The position numbers and the translations under genes were made by a program. This document shows positions 8,441 to 17,935 of a DNA stretch of 64,000 nucleotides, piece by piece. The notes beneath the pieces were generated by a model. The model was not told where the DNA came from and made no database searches. It saw only the letters and a list, made by a program, of their open reading frames with translations. This stretch comes from Lapidilactobacillus luobeiensis (GTDB lineage: Bacteria; Bacillota; Bacilli; Lactobacillales; Lactobacillaceae): contig NZ_BROC01000005.1 in assembly GCF_024345205.1 (NCBI RefSeq), positions 62,001-126,000 of the forward strand, in the 5' to 3' direction. Numbering within the stretch: the first letter of the stretch is position 1; each line of letters opens with the position of its first letter.

Positions 8441-9090
8441 CTCTATCATACCGCAGTCCGCCAAGAATGGAACCATTTTCAATTGAAAATTGATGACCGC
8501 CCAAATTCAGTGTCACTTTTCTTAGGGAAACAGCTGGACTTTATCTTTCGGCAACCAATCGCGAAAATAACCAGCTCCGCGATCTTAGCAAATCTTTTGA
8601 AGATTTCGCCAATTGAATGTTGCGGCTCATCTGTCATTGCACTATCGATCATCGAGCTTTCCCAGCATTTAGACAATTTTTTTAATAATATGAAAAAATG
8701 AAGCAAAATAAAATTATTGTATTATAATGTATTATAGCGCATTATTTGATTCTTTCTCATTTTCTAATAATACCAGCTTCGATTTCACCGATTCATGTGT
8801 GAGGAATAGCTAGCAGGGTCCCACATGGGCAGGTCCTTATTTTCAAAAATCGTATTATTAAAAATTCTTTTTTAATTAAAACAATCTATCGTCTGTGCTG
8901 GATAAAATACGGCATAAAAGCAAATAACCTAATCACAATTGATCGAGATCTTACCGCAATACCCTTTCTTAAAAGAGAAAAATTGCTATTCTGCGGCGAG
9001 CGGTCGCGAGTGAAAAAGTGATATTCTTAAATACTTTGACTTACTAATAACCGAGAACGATTTCGCAATAACACTTCTAGATGAGGAGCA
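8441..9090. other. AT-rich intergenic region without a convincing gene
   Basis: Noticeably richer in A and T than its surroundings. Short open frames on both strands (100 and 75 codons) overlap each other and lack ribosome sites. TATAAT-like strings near 8720-8740 and 8900-9060 could drive the ABC gene downstream. A short inverted element around 8805-8860 (GGGTCCCACATGGGCAGGTCC) is of unclear meaning. It may be relic or transferred DNA left of the ABC gene. Confidence 0.4.
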
Positions 9091-10749
9091 ATGATGAATA
9101 CAACATCGGCACCAAAACTTGGTCTGGCTGATCTAGCCAGTCGGATCCACAATTATAAGCTGGGCTTGCTGGCCGTTGTCACCCTGATTAACTCATTTAT
9201 TTCCTTAACTTTTGCCTTGGTCACCACTTGGGCCGGTCGAATGAATGCCCACAGCAGTTTATCAGACGTCCTCTGGTTCTGCGTTAAGGGGCTCTTGCTC
9301 TATTTGATCGTTTACCTTGGGCTTTACTTGACCGAAGTCGTCACCAACAGCATCCTTAAAGAGGCCTGTGTTTCGCTTGAAGTCGACTGTTTGCGTAAAT
9401 ATTTGGCAACGCCGAACCATTCTGAAGACGAAATCGTTTCGATCGTTTCTCAAGATGTCCGGATGATTCGCGAGAACTATTACATTCCGATTCTGACCTT
9501 GCCCACATACCTTTGTCGCTCTTTGATCCCAATTATTTACTTACTGACACAGAATTTATCCGTAGGAATTTGTTTTGCGGTGGGCGCCGGGCTGATGATG
9601 CTACCGCAACATTTCATGGCTCATGGGTTGGCGGATCTAGGCAATCACTTCTCCCAACAACGGGAGTATTCTTTGAGCGCTGCTATTGATTTGGCCAAAG
9701 GAAAAACAGTGATCAACAATCATCAAGCCCAACCTTTTTTCCTGAAACTGACCCGGCGTAAGTTTGAACAAACGGAGCGTGCTGAACAACATCTGCACAA
9801 CACACAAGCGTTGATGTTCTCCTTATCCGGGCCGCTGAAAGGTATCGCTGACGTAGTTCCCTTCGCTTTAGGTATCTATTTGATGCGTTTTGATCCGCGG
9901 ATCACCATCGTTCTGCTCGTCGCGATGTTGGGCACCGCCGGCAGTTTGAAAAATCAGTTCCAAGAAATCATTTATTTATCTGGTGACTTGTTGGAAACCA
10001 AAGCCGTGCGCGCGAAAATCGGCACTTTTCTGCATCAACCAACACCTCAGCGTGTAGCTGCGACACCAGCGTTAAGCGATTTTGTGGGTTTAACGCTTAG
10101 CGATGTCAGTAAAAAATTCGCGGACCATTTACTGTTTGCGCACGTCGACCTATCCCTTAGCGCCGGACAGAAAGTTCTGATCACCGGCAAAAGCGGCGTG
10201 GGCAAGAGTACCTTTCTCGACCTATTGATGCAAAATCAACAGCCGGATTCAGGAACGATTTATCTGCGCACCGGTGGTAAGCAGCCCCAGAATATAACTG
10301 ATTTCCAGCAGAATATCAGTCTGATCGCCCAACAGCCCCACCTCTTCAATTTGAGTATCCGTGACAATATCTGCTTGGGCAAGCCCATCGCTGACGCTGA
10401 ACTGACGGCGATTTTAAAGCAAGTTGACTTGAGCCAGCAGTTGGGCGAAGCGCCTTTAGACTTCCTTATCCAACAAAACGGCGCCAATATCAGCGGCGGG
10501 CAACGCTTGAAAATCGAAATTGCCCGCGCCTTAGCCGATCGTAAACAGATTATTTTGGCCGACGAGATCACCGCCAGTCTTGACCCAGACAGCGCCAAAA
10601 CGATTCGCGACCTCTTACTGAGATTACCGGTCACCGTGATCGAAGTGGCCCATCACTATACCAACCTGGACTACTACGATCAAATCTGGCGCTTTGCCGA
10701 CCAAACCGTTCAGGCACAAGGCACTGATTTAGCAGCTGATAAAAAATGA
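9091..10749 (+). CDS. ABC exporter, fused membrane and ATPase domains
   Basis: Half-size ABC exporter of 552 residues; two copies should make one transporter. The N-terminal 300 residues hold about six membrane helices. The nucleotide-binding domain (about 320-545) has Walker A GKSGVGKST near 366, the signature SGGQR near 467 and Walker B IILADE near 488, with a following switch His in VAHHYT. ATG with GAGGAG upstream; a second ATG follows directly. No peptidase C39 domain, so not a bacteriocin maturase. It stands alone between repeat clusters. Substrate may be a drug, lipid or peptide; not resolvable here. Confidence 0.88.
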   Translation: MMNTTSAPKLGLADLASRIHNYKLGLLAVVTLINSFISLTFALVTTWAGRMNAHSSLSDVLWFCVKGLLLYLIVYLGLYLTEVVTNSILKEACVSLEVDCLRKYLATPNHSEDEIVSIVSQDVRMIRENYYIPILTLPTYLCRSLIPIIYLLTQNLSVGICFAVGAGLMMLPQHFMAHGLADLGNHFSQQREYSLSAAIDLAKGKTVINNHQAQPFFLKLTRRKFEQTERAEQHLHNTQALMFSLSGPLKGIADVVPFALGIYLMRFDPRITIVLLVAMLGTAGSLKNQFQEIIYLSGDLLETKAVRAKIGTFLHQPTPQRVAATPALSDFVGLTLSDVSKKFADHLLFAHVDLSLSAGQKVLITGKSGVGKSTFLDLLMQNQQPDSGTIYLRTGGKQPQNITDFQQNISLIAQQPHLFNLSIRDNICLGKPIADAELTAILKQVDLSQQLGEAPLDFLIQQNGANISGGQRLKIEIARALADRKQIILADEITASLDPDSAKTIRDLLLRLPVTVIEVAHHYTNLDYYDQIWRFADQTVQAQGTDLAADKK

Positions 10750-10774
10750 AAATCATTATCAAACGGCCAGCAAT

Positions 10775-10981
10775 GGGTTTGACAGCGCGGACTTTGCTTC
10801 CGGAACAATTGCGTAACTAAGTGGGAAATCCGAAGATGGCGAACACGTTTCAAAACCAGAGTGCGAACCGACCTGGGTAGCTTCTGAGCATTAGCCTAAC
10901 AATTGTTTTGGAAGCCGCACTTTGCTTCCGGAACAATTGCGTAGCTAAGCGGAAGACGCTAGGTCGGTGAGCACGTTTCAA
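10775..10981 (+). repeat. R2 hairpin repeats, one half unit and one full unit
   Basis: A right-half unit (about 10775-10857, GCTTCCGGAACAATTGCGTA onward, ending AACACGTTTC) is followed by a full unit from GAGTGCGAACC at about 10859 to GAGCACGTTTC. Arms pair around GGAAGC / GCTTCC. Confidence 0.8.
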
Positions 10982-10998
10982 CCCAAGTTGACCTAAAA

Positions 10999-11037
10999 AA
11001 TAGACTCCTGCCAACGAAACTGGCAAGAGTCTATTTT
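10999..11037. terminator. Bidirectional intrinsic terminator between convergent ABC genes
   Basis: AATAGACTCCTGCCA and TGGCAAGAGTCTATT form the stem; A and T tracts flank it on either side. Confidence 0.9.
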
Positions 11038-11107
11038 CATTAAAAGCTGCAAACCGTTCTGTTTATTGAAAGCTACAAACTATTCTGGGTCGATTGAAAG
11101 CCGCAAA

Positions 11108-13441
11108 CTATTCTGCGCGCAACGCGATCGCGGCGTCTTTCTTGGCGGCCATTCTAGCTGGAATGTGCCCGCCTAACATGGTCAAGATGGTGCTGACCAC
11201 AACAAGGATCAACGCTTGGACAGGATCGAGGATCGCGACATTTTTCAAATCAGTCAGATTATACAAGAGGGAATTGATCGGGAAAGTCAATAATTCGGCG
11301 ATCAGGATCCCTAATAGTCCGGAAGAAACGCCTAAGATAAAGGTTTCGGCGTCGAATACTCGGGTCACGTCTTTGCTCCGGGCCCCTAAAGCACGCAGCA
11401 CCCCGATCTCCTTGGTCCGCTCCAGCACTGACGTATAGGTCAGGATCCCGATCATGATCATGCTGGTGATCAGCGAGATCGCGGCGAAAGCGACCAGCAC
11501 ATAGGTGATCGCGTCCATCAAACCACCGGTTAAATTGGTCACGGTACCAGCGAGGTCTAAGTAGGTGATTTTATCCGCCTTGCTCTTGCCCTTGTTCCAT
11601 TTATCCAAATACTTCAAAACAGCATCTTTATCTTTGAAATTATTCGGATAGATCATGATGCTATAAGGCATACTGCTGCCGCCTAATGTGGCCAAGAAAG
11701 TCTGCTTCGTGGTGGCGTCCATCTTCTGGTTGGTCATCACGTTGACGTCGGTCGCTTTTTGCGCTTTGACGATCGCGGAGTCTTGGTTCAAATCAATGAT
11801 CTGCCGCGCCAATTTGTCGCTGTAAGCAACGCCAGTGGATAATAGATCCATGTTGGAATTGCTGCGCGCGCGGATCACGCCGACAATCTTGAGCTTGAGG
11901 TTGCCACTCTTGTCATATAAAGAACTGACGTCTGTATTAGGAATGTAGTTCCCCGTAGGCAACGCCGTGTAATAGTCATCATTGCCGACCAATTGGATCT
12001 CGGTGCCCACTAGCTGATCGAAATCGATTTTCTCACCATCGTTGATGTCAAAACCGAGATTCTTCAAAGCGTTGATATTGATCGTGTTATCCGAATTGAC
12101 CACCAGCACCAGGTCAGTGGCGGCGGCAGGATAGCTCCCTGACAACAACCGATAATTCTTCTTCAGGAAATTCTCCTTGGTTTGATCCAGTTGCTCCGGA
12201 AACGAGGAACTGCCTAAACCAGTTGAGGCCGACATCGCCGCGGCGCCAGAGTTACTGCTACTAGCGCTGGAAAAAGTCACCGTTTCGACCTTGCCATCGA
12301 CTTTGCGCAACAAGTTCATGCCGACCAAACGGGTATAACCAATGTTGTTGCTCAAAGCCGGATCGATATCTTTGACATAGTTCAGGTATTTTGTGGTGAT
12401 CTTGTTGGTCTTCATCGCCTTTTGCTGCATGCTGATCTTGGCAGTGACCGCGGTACCCTTGCCACTGAGCTGCTTGGTTTCCTTCTGCTGCTCCGCCGAA
12501 GCCGCCTGCAAGTCGGTCGCCTGCTGCGAGATCGTGATCGGATATTTCGCCAACGTTTTCGTCTGGGTCTGATCGATCTGTTTCTGGAAACCACCAGATA
12601 ACGCCAGCACAACACCAATACTAATGATCCCAATACTAGAAGCGAACGCCGTCAAAAATGTCCGCCCTTTTTTCGTCCGAATATTATTGAACGACAAATT
12701 AAGCGCCGTCCAGAAACTCATTTTCGTCCGCTTCAATTGGAACTGATCCGATTTTGGCCGTTCCTGATGAGGATTAGAGTCATGCCGAATCTTCCCGTCA
12801 GAGAATTCAATGATCCGATCCGCGTACTGCTTTGCCAATTCCGGATTATGAGTGACCATGATCACTAATTTCTCACTGGAAAGCTCGCGAATCAATTCCA
12901 TGATCTGCACGCTAGTTTCGGTATCCAAGGCCCCCGTCGGCTCGTCGCACAATAAAATATCCGGATCATTGGCCAAAGCTCGCGCGATCGCGACCCGCTG
13001 CATCTGCCCACCAGAAAGTTGGTTTGGCTTCTTATGCAAATGATCTTTCAGACCGACCCGAATCAAGGCGTCCTCAGCGCGATGCCGCTTCTCCGCGCCA
13101 CTGACCCCACTTAAGGTCATGCCTAATTCAACGTTCTCCAGAATGCCTAAATGACCGATCAAATTGTAGCTTTGGAACACAAACCCGATCGAGTTATTGC
13201 GGTAAGCATCCCAATCCGTCGGTTTAAAGCTCTTCGTCGATTTCCCGTTGATGACCATATCGCCAGAATCATACTGATCCAAGCCGCCGATCATATTCAA
13301 CAGCGTCGTTTTCCCAGAACCACTAGGCCCTAAGATCGCCACAAATTCCTGCTTACGAAAAGCAACCGAAACGCCATCCAGCGCTTTTGTAACGGTCTCA
13401 CCAACGCGGTAGTACTTTTTAATATCTTTTAATTCGAGCAC
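11108..13441 (-). CDS. MacB-type ABC transporter: ATPase fused to FtsX permease
   Basis: About 777 residues. The N-terminal 230 residues are a LolD/MacB-type ATPase (Walker [10 protein letters not shown] near 38, signature LSGGQMQR near 140, Walker [13 protein letters not shown]). A membrane helix follows at about 265-290, a large extracellular domain (about 300-640), and three C-terminal helices of the FtsX family ending near ALRAE. Such proteins act as dimers that use ATP to drive motions outside the cell, often exporting or shielding against antimicrobial peptides, or handling envelope signals. GTG at 13441 is the start: GGAGGG sits 5 bp ahead and translation begins directly with the ATPase. 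Faces the other ABC gene across a shared terminator. Confidence 0.88.
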   Translation of the reverse strand: MLELKDIKKYYRVGETVTKALDGVSVAFRKQEFVAILGPSGSGKTTLLNMIGGLDQYDSGDMVINGKSTKSFKPTDWDAYRNNSIGFVFQSYNLIGHLGILENVELGMTLSGVSGAEKRHRAEDALIRVGLKDHLHKKPNQLSGGQMQRVAIARALANDPDILLCDEPTGALDTETSVQIMELIRELSSEKLVIMVTHNPELAKQYADRIIEFSDGKIRHDSNPHQERPKSDQFQLKRTKMSFWTALNLSFNNIRTKKGRTFLTAFASSIGIISIGVVLALSGGFQKQIDQTQTKTLAKYPITISQQATDLQAASAEQQKETKQLSGKGTAVTAKISMQQKAMKTNKITTKYLNYVKDIDPALSNNIGYTRLVGMNLLRKVDGKVETVTFSSASSSNSGAAAMSASTGLGSSSFPEQLDQTKENFLKKNYRLLSGSYPAAATDLVLVVNSDNTININALKNLGFDINDGEKIDFDQLVGTEIQLVGNDDYYTALPTGNYIPNTDVSSLYDKSGNLKLKIVGVIRARSNSNMDLLSTGVAYSDKLARQIIDLNQDSAIVKAQKATDVNVMTNQKMDATTKQTFLATLGGSSMPYSIMIYPNNFKDKDAVLKYLDKWNKGKSKADKITYLDLAGTVTNLTGGLMDAITYVLVAFAAISLITSMIMIGILTYTSVLERTKEIGVLRALGARSKDVTRVFDAETFILGVSSGLLGILIAELLTFPINSLLYNLTDLKNVAILDPVQALILVVVSTILTMLGGHIPARMAAKKDAAIALRAE

Positions 13442-13565
13442 AATAACCCTCCCAAATCCTTCCACAAGTGACAAAGTGTTTATTTGATTATAGCATAACA
13501 ACCGCCGCAACAAAGCGGGCGCAGGTCTGACTTTTCTTGAAAATGTAGCTGCTATTCTTGATTAC

Positions 13566-14100
13566 TCGCTTGATTGCAGTTTTTGGTGGGTGTTGCGCGT
13601 GAGCGCAACCGGCTGGGACATTTGTGTAGGTTGAACATCTTTACTCATTTCCGTAACAATCCATAGGTGGAAGCCGACTGATTCAGGTGATTCATCAAAA
13701 ACCTACCTTGGTTCATCAGACGGACTGCGCTGGTGTCACCAATTTAAAGATTGTGACCACTAACCATGGCCATCAATTGCGTGGCTCCCCATCAATTAGC
13801 CATAGCTTGCCAATTGGCGTGAGTGCTCGAACGGCTGTTATAACATTGAGCGGCTGGAGCGGAGCGTGGCGTTGGTGGTTCGTTTGCTTGCCGGCGGAAG
13901 GCCGGGCTGGGGGTGAGTCAGCCGCGATATTATTCTTGGCGGCTCTGCCGCCTAGAATAAGGCTCAGCTTTGAGATTTTCGGCGGGTTTCCGAAAAGCTC
14001 AAAGTGACGCCCGCAGCGTTCCACCACCCCCAGCCCGACCTGGAGCCCCACCACATCTGCCAACCACCAACGCCACGTTCCGCGCAAGCTGCGGCCAATC
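13566..14100 (-). repeat. R1 repeat copy 1 (inverted orientation, module B reduced to a remnant)
   Basis: Runs from the CTTGATTGCAG terminus at about 13570 through a short remnant of module B (GCAACCGGCTGGGAC), the conserved linker (CAGACGGACTGCGCTGG, ACCATGGCCATCAATTG) and module A (about 13850-14090). Module A here has an extended outer stem: GGGCTGGGGGTGA pairs with CACCCCCAGCCC, and CGTTGGTGG with CCACCAACG. Two inner hairpins, TATTCTTGGCGGC / GCCGCCTAGAATA and TTTGAGATTTTCGG / CCGAAAAGCTCAAA, complete a three-way junction. Confidence 0.85.
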
Positions 14101-14253
14101 TCCTAACTTGCCCAACTCAGTATTGACAGTCAGAACCTCCATCAAAATCAAATTGACTGCAAAGTCATTGACTTGCCAGTCATCAAGAATTATAATCATC
14201 CTGTTTTTAGAAAATCAGGCGGCCAGAACCACCTGATTGGGGGAGGATACAAC

Positions 14254-15186
14254 ATGACAGCTCAACCGATTTTGCAAGTCAAGCACTTGCGCAAGAACTT
14301 TGGCAAGTTCACCGCGCTTAGTGACGTTAGTTTACAGGTAAACCCTGGTGAAGTCGTGGGTTTCATCGGTCCCAATGGCGCCGGCAAATCGACCACGATT
14401 CGAACGATCTTAGGTATGCTCAAGGCGGATGGTGGCACCGTGACCGTTTTCGGCCAAGATGCTTGGCAAGACGCCGTCAATATTCATGAACGCTTGGCCT
14501 ACGTGCCGGGGGATGTTTACTTGTGGCCGAATTTCACTGGCGGACAAACCATCGACCTATTATTGAAAATGAGTGGTCAGCAGCACACGCCCCGAACCGA
14601 TGCTTTGATCCAAGCCTTCGATTTGGATCCGGCGAAGAAGAACAGCACTTATTCCAAGGGCAATCGTCAAAAGGTGGCGTTGATCGCGGCCTTATCCAGT
14701 GATGTAGACTTTTATATTTTCGACGAGCCGACTTCCGGTCTGGATCCTTTGAATGAGAACATCTTCCAGCAAGAGGTGGCGCGCTTGAAAGCGGCGGGTA
14801 AGGCAATCTTACTCTCCAGTCACATTCTTTCCGAAGTCGAGAAAATGGGCGATACCATCGCCATCATTCGTCAAGGTAAAATCATCGAGGTTGGTTCCTT
14901 GACGCAAATGCGGCACTTGACGCGGACCAACGTGACGGTGACCACTCAGGGTGACCTCGCTAGCTTAGCTAAGTTGACCGGCGTGCACAATTTCCACTTG
15001 AGCGCTCACCAAACGACCCGGGCAACTTTCGCCGTGGATTCAGAGGCGTTGTCCCCGGTGCTTCAAGCGGTGGCCGCCTTGACAGTGACGAACTTGCAAA
15101 TCGCCCCACCCGCTTTAGAAGACTTATTTATGCGCTACTACGATCAGGCGGCAGAACCAGAGGTGACCGGCGATGTTCAAAAATAA
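14254..15186 (+). CDS. ABC transporter ATP-binding protein of a drug-type exporter
   Basis: Cytoplasmic ATPase, about 310 residues, of the DrrA/CcmA type. Walker A GPNGAGKST near residue 38, a Q-loop region, the signature YSKGNRQK (the loose SxGxxQ form common in this family), Walker B FYIFDEPTSGLD, and a C-terminal 90-residue extension typical of DrrA proteins. ATG at 14254 follows GGGGGAGG; the open frame upstream is not translated. Overlaps the permease gene by 14 bp, indicating translational coupling, with a TetR gene directly after. This three-gene set reads as an inducible efflux operon. Confidence 0.92.
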   Translation: MTAQPILQVKHLRKNFGKFTALSDVSLQVNPGEVVGFIGPNGAGKSTTIRTILGMLKADGGTVTVFGQDAWQDAVNIHERLAYVPGDVYLWPNFTGGQTIDLLLKMSGQQHTPRTDALIQAFDLDPAKKNSTYSKGNRQKVALIAALSSDVDFYIFDEPTSGLDPLNENIFQQEVARLKAAGKAILLSSHILSEVEKMGDTIAIIRQGKIIEVGSLTQMRHLTRTNVTVTTQGDLASLAKLTGVHNFHLSAHQTTRATFAVDSEALSPVLQAVAALTVTNLQIAPPALEDLFMRYYDQAAEPEVTGDVQK

Positions 15187-16789
15187 CTTTGCGCAAACGG
15201 GGCGCTTGCTGCAGCTCAACTTGCGCCGGGACTGGTTGAAACTGACCCTTTGGCTGCTAGGGCTAGTAGGCTTGATGGTTGGTTACGCGGCAGCGATCGG
15301 GACGATTTTTCCAGACGAAGCGGCGCGGGAATCGCTGATTGCCACTTTGAAAACGCCGGCGATGGTCGCCTTTCTGGGCTACTTTCCCGAGCACGTGGCG
15401 ATGACGGACGCGGTGATGTTCAGCGGCGAAATGTTGGTGTTCATGAGCTTGATGTACGGCTTGGCCAGCCTCTTGATCGCCATCAGCGCCACTCGCGGTG
15501 AGGAGGAAGCAGGCTTAGTTGAACTGCTCCAAGCCAAGAACGTTGGCCGGCACGCTTTCTTGCTAGCCGGATTTTGGGAGGTTTTGCTATTCAATTTGGC
15601 AACCTTACTGCTCGTCGGTGGCGGCCTGTCGGTGATCCACATGACTGGCGCCAACTTGAGCGGTGATTGGCTGACGGCCACGTTACCAGCTGCCTTCGGT
15701 TTATTATTCGGCGTGGTCGGGTTATTGCTGGCCCAAGTCGTGGCGGAAACTCGCTCGGCAATGGCTAGCTCGCTAGCGTTACTGGGCTTGGCCTACTTGG
15801 TCCGGATGTCGATCGACGTTAGCCAGCCCAGCGCCAACTGGTGGTCGCCGTTTGGCTGGCTGGAGCGGGCCGGCGCTTATTATCAGAATAACTGGTGGCC
15901 CTTGGGCTTATTGGTGCTTAGTAGTGGTGTTCTTTTCGCTGGGGCTTTTTGGGCCAGTGATGCCCGTGATCTCGGCGCCGGCTTGATCGCCGTGCGCAAT
16001 GGTCGGGTCAAAAGTCGGCTCTTACGCGGACCGTTGACTGCTTTGATCAAAACAGACGCCCGCAGCTTCTGGAGTTGGCTGATTGGCGCGCTGATCATTG
16101 GCCTAATGTACGGTTCGATTTTCAACACATTAGCCGACATGATCGACAGCAATCCGATGATCAAACAAACTATTGGCAACCAAACTCGCCAACAGGCGGG
16201 CAATCAAGTGGTGGTCACTTTCATGGCCACCTTGAGTATCGTTTTAGTCACGATCGCGGTGATCCGTGCGCTTTTTCTCACCAATCGTCTTTACGGCGAC
16301 GGCCAATTGGGTTACATTGAATTGTTCGCCGCAAAGCCGATCGGGCGCATCCGGCTAGGCGCCACTTATGTAGGTTATGCCTTGATCAATGGCTGGCTAA
16401 CATTGGGCGCGGGTGTTTGCGGGTTATACTTAGGGAATGTGGCGGTTTTGCCCCAGCCAGTGGCGGCGAAGTATTTCTGGCAGATGTTCGGCGCCAACAG
16501 TGTCGCGGTTTTAGTGTTCGTCGCCGTGGCCGCTGTCTTGCTGGCTTTCGCGCCGAAGTGGCGACACCTTTTGTTGGCTTACGCTGGCATTGGTTTCGTC
16601 CTGATGTACTTCCGGAATATTTTCCAACTATCTGACCAAGTCGTCAAAGTCGTGCCCTATGGTTGGTTCAAAAACATCCCCCAGCAGCCCTTGGATTGGT
16701 CAGTCTTAGGCGTGATGATCGGGCTCAGCGTGATTCTTTTGGCCGTAGCTGCTTGGGGTTACCGTCGCCGCGATCAAATTTTCAATTAG
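15173..16789 (+). CDS. ABC exporter permease (polyketide-antibiotic exporter-like)
   Basis: Membrane partner of the preceding ATPase, 538 residues with about twelve helices in two similar halves (helices from about 20, 95, 130, 160, 185 and again from about 300). The region after residue 100, SATRGEEEAGLVELLQAK, is the conserved cytoplasmic loop of the TnrB/COG3559 exporters, repeated as a variant in the second half (YGDGQLGYIELFAAKPIGR). Double length compared with ordinary DrrB permeases implies that one chain forms the full pore with two ATPases. Likely exports toxic hydrophobic compounds; the substrate is not known. Confidence 0.88.
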   Translation: MFKNNFAQTGRLLQLNLRRDWLKLTLWLLGLVGLMVGYAAAIGTIFPDEAARESLIATLKTPAMVAFLGYFPEHVAMTDAVMFSGEMLVFMSLMYGLASLLIAISATRGEEEAGLVELLQAKNVGRHAFLLAGFWEVLLFNLATLLLVGGGLSVIHMTGANLSGDWLTATLPAAFGLLFGVVGLLLAQVVAETRSAMASSLALLGLAYLVRMSIDVSQPSANWWSPFGWLERAGAYYQNNWWPLGLLVLSSGVLFAGAFWASDARDLGAGLIAVRNGRVKSRLLRGPLTALIKTDARSFWSWLIGALIIGLMYGSIFNTLADMIDSNPMIKQTIGNQTRQQAGNQVVVTFMATLSIVLVTIAVIRALFLTNRLYGDGQLGYIELFAAKPIGRIRLGATYVGYALINGWLTLGAGVCGLYLGNVAVLPQPVAAKYFWQMFGANSVAVLVFVAVAAVLLAFAPKWRHLLLAYAGIGFVLMYFRNIFQLSDQVVKVVPYGWFKNIPQQPLDWSVLGVMIGLSVILLAVAAWGYRRRDQIFN

Positions 16790-16791
16790 AA

Positions 16792-17451
16792 ATGAGTGCA
16801 GACATGATGAAACGAACAAGATTACCAGAAGATCCGGTCAAAAAAGCCCGCATGCAAGCGGCCGCGTTAGCGTTGTTCGCCAGTGCGGGCTACCAAGCCA
16901 CCAAAGTCGACGCGATCGCCGCCAAAGCTCAGGTCTCCAAAGGCCTGATCTTCAAATACTTCGGTAATAAAGAGCAACTCTATTTGGCCACGCTACGACA
17001 AGCTTACGACCGACTGATGGCAATCATGGACGAGACGGTTTGGCAGGAATCCGACGATCTAGTCGCGATGGTCACCAATGCCACCCGCTACAAAATCAGC
17101 CTGCAATTACAATACCCGCAGGAATTCCAATTATTATTGAATGGGTTCATTCATCTCAAGCAATTACCCGCCAGTGGTCGCCAGTATGTTGAGCAGATGA
17201 TGGTCGCGAACCAGGATCTGACCCAACGGCTCGTCCTGCCCGTCTTTGCGAAAATGACCTTCAAGCCAGGCATCACAGCTACCGATGCCCTAACTGTTTT
17301 GAATTATGTCACCAGCGGTTATCTGGAGAAATTTCAACAGTATTTGTTGAGCCACCCAGAAGTGACCACGGTGGCGGAAATGGAACCACTGTTGGCCGAT
17401 CTGACCCGCTATTTGCGGATCGTCGAATATGGTTTTGTCGCCCCAGATTGA
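16792..17451 (+). CDS. TetR family transcriptional regulator
   Basis: About 219 residues. The N-terminal helix-turn-helix domain spans residues about 15-60: ALALFASAGYQATKVDAIA then VSKGLIFKYFGNKEQLY, a textbook TetR recognition helix. The C-terminal ligand domain is all-helical and unassigned. It starts 2 bp after the permease stop, so it is the last gene of the efflux operon and probably represses it, released by the exported compound. The ATG at 16792 has a weak ribosome site; ATG codons at 16804 and 16807 are alternatives, and coupling to the upstream gene may make up for it. Confidence 0.9.
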   Translation: MSADMMKRTRLPEDPVKKARMQAAALALFASAGYQATKVDAIAAKAQVSKGLIFKYFGNKEQLYLATLRQAYDRLMAIMDETVWQESDDLVAMVTNATRYKISLQLQYPQEFQLLLNGFIHLKQLPASGRQYVEQMMVANQDLTQRLVLPVFAKMTFKPGITATDALTVLNYVTSGYLEKFQQYLLSHPEVTTVAEMEPLLADLTRYLRIVEYGFVAPD

Positions 17452-17475
17452 CTTTTTCCTGAAGCGAACATGTTA

Positions 17476-17778
17476 AAACAAGAAGACGACCAACATCCGG
17501 GCAAGATGTTGGCCGTCTTTTATTTAAGGGGAGGAGTAAAAATGAAGAAAAACTTGGTTGTTAGCCACACCGGGCAAGTGCGACTAATTGGTTATTCATC
17601 ACAACGGGCAATTGTGACGAACTTGTGCTTCGTGGCGGGCAACCACTATGCACATCGTCAGCATTGACGGGCAATCAATTCTGACTTATTTAGGTTTAGG
17701 GTTTTGTTTGGAGTTTATAGATCACAAGGTCTTGTAGCGCACCGGGCAAGTGCTCTTGCATTTCCTTTGCTTTCTATG
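17476..17778 (-). ncRNA. Candidate structured RNA with six UUGCCCG-loop hairpins, locus 1
   Basis: Read on the minus strand, a TATAGT box (17785-17790) precedes the motif AACATAGAAAGCAAAGG. Then come hairpins whose loops are UUGCCCG: stems at about 17736-17756, 17657-17685 (10 pairs), 17624-17654, 17594-17621, 17561-17587, and finally 17483-17521, which ends in a T-rich tract. On the plus strand the same stems contain A-C mismatches (89/513, 567/581, 565/583, 598/618 of the 17 kb coordinates); on the minus strand each is a G-U wobble, so the minus strand is the likely RNA. A second locus at 44505-44872 shares the promoter-proximal block and loop. Not a family I recognise. Confidence 0.6.
17483..17521. 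terminator. Intrinsic terminator with CGGGCAA/TTGCCCG loop
   Basis: AAGACGACCAACATC, loop CGGGCAA, GATGTTGGCCGTCTT then TTATTT. It can end the TetR operon on the plus strand and the structured RNA on the minus strand. One A-C mismatch on the plus strand becomes U-G on the minus strand. Confidence 0.85.
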
Positions 17779-17935
17779 TTAATAACTATAACCTGAATGT
17801 TTGAAAAGCTCTTGTTCAAATTATGGTTCTTGCGGGAATAAAATTTGAAGAAACTGTGACACTTTGATTCTACAAATCGTTTCCTGAGCTCCGCGAACTT
17901 ATCTTGACCCCATACCTGCGTGATTTTCAATCTCT

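Noticed and set aside
8399-8706. Overlapping 100- and 75-codon frames as genes
   Set aside because: Opposite strands over the same DNA, no ribosome site, start within a truncated R2 unit.
13687-14236. Several 60-110 codon frames on both strands
   Set aside because: All are inside R1 copy 1 and reflect its palindromic structure.
17470-17667. 65-codon plus-strand frame over RNA locus 1, with a good ribosome site GGGGAGGAG before ATG at 17542
   Set aside because: The frame follows hairpin sequence, has no counterpart at the 44.5 kb locus, and folding evidence favours a minus-strand RNA. A translated peptide is not ruled out.
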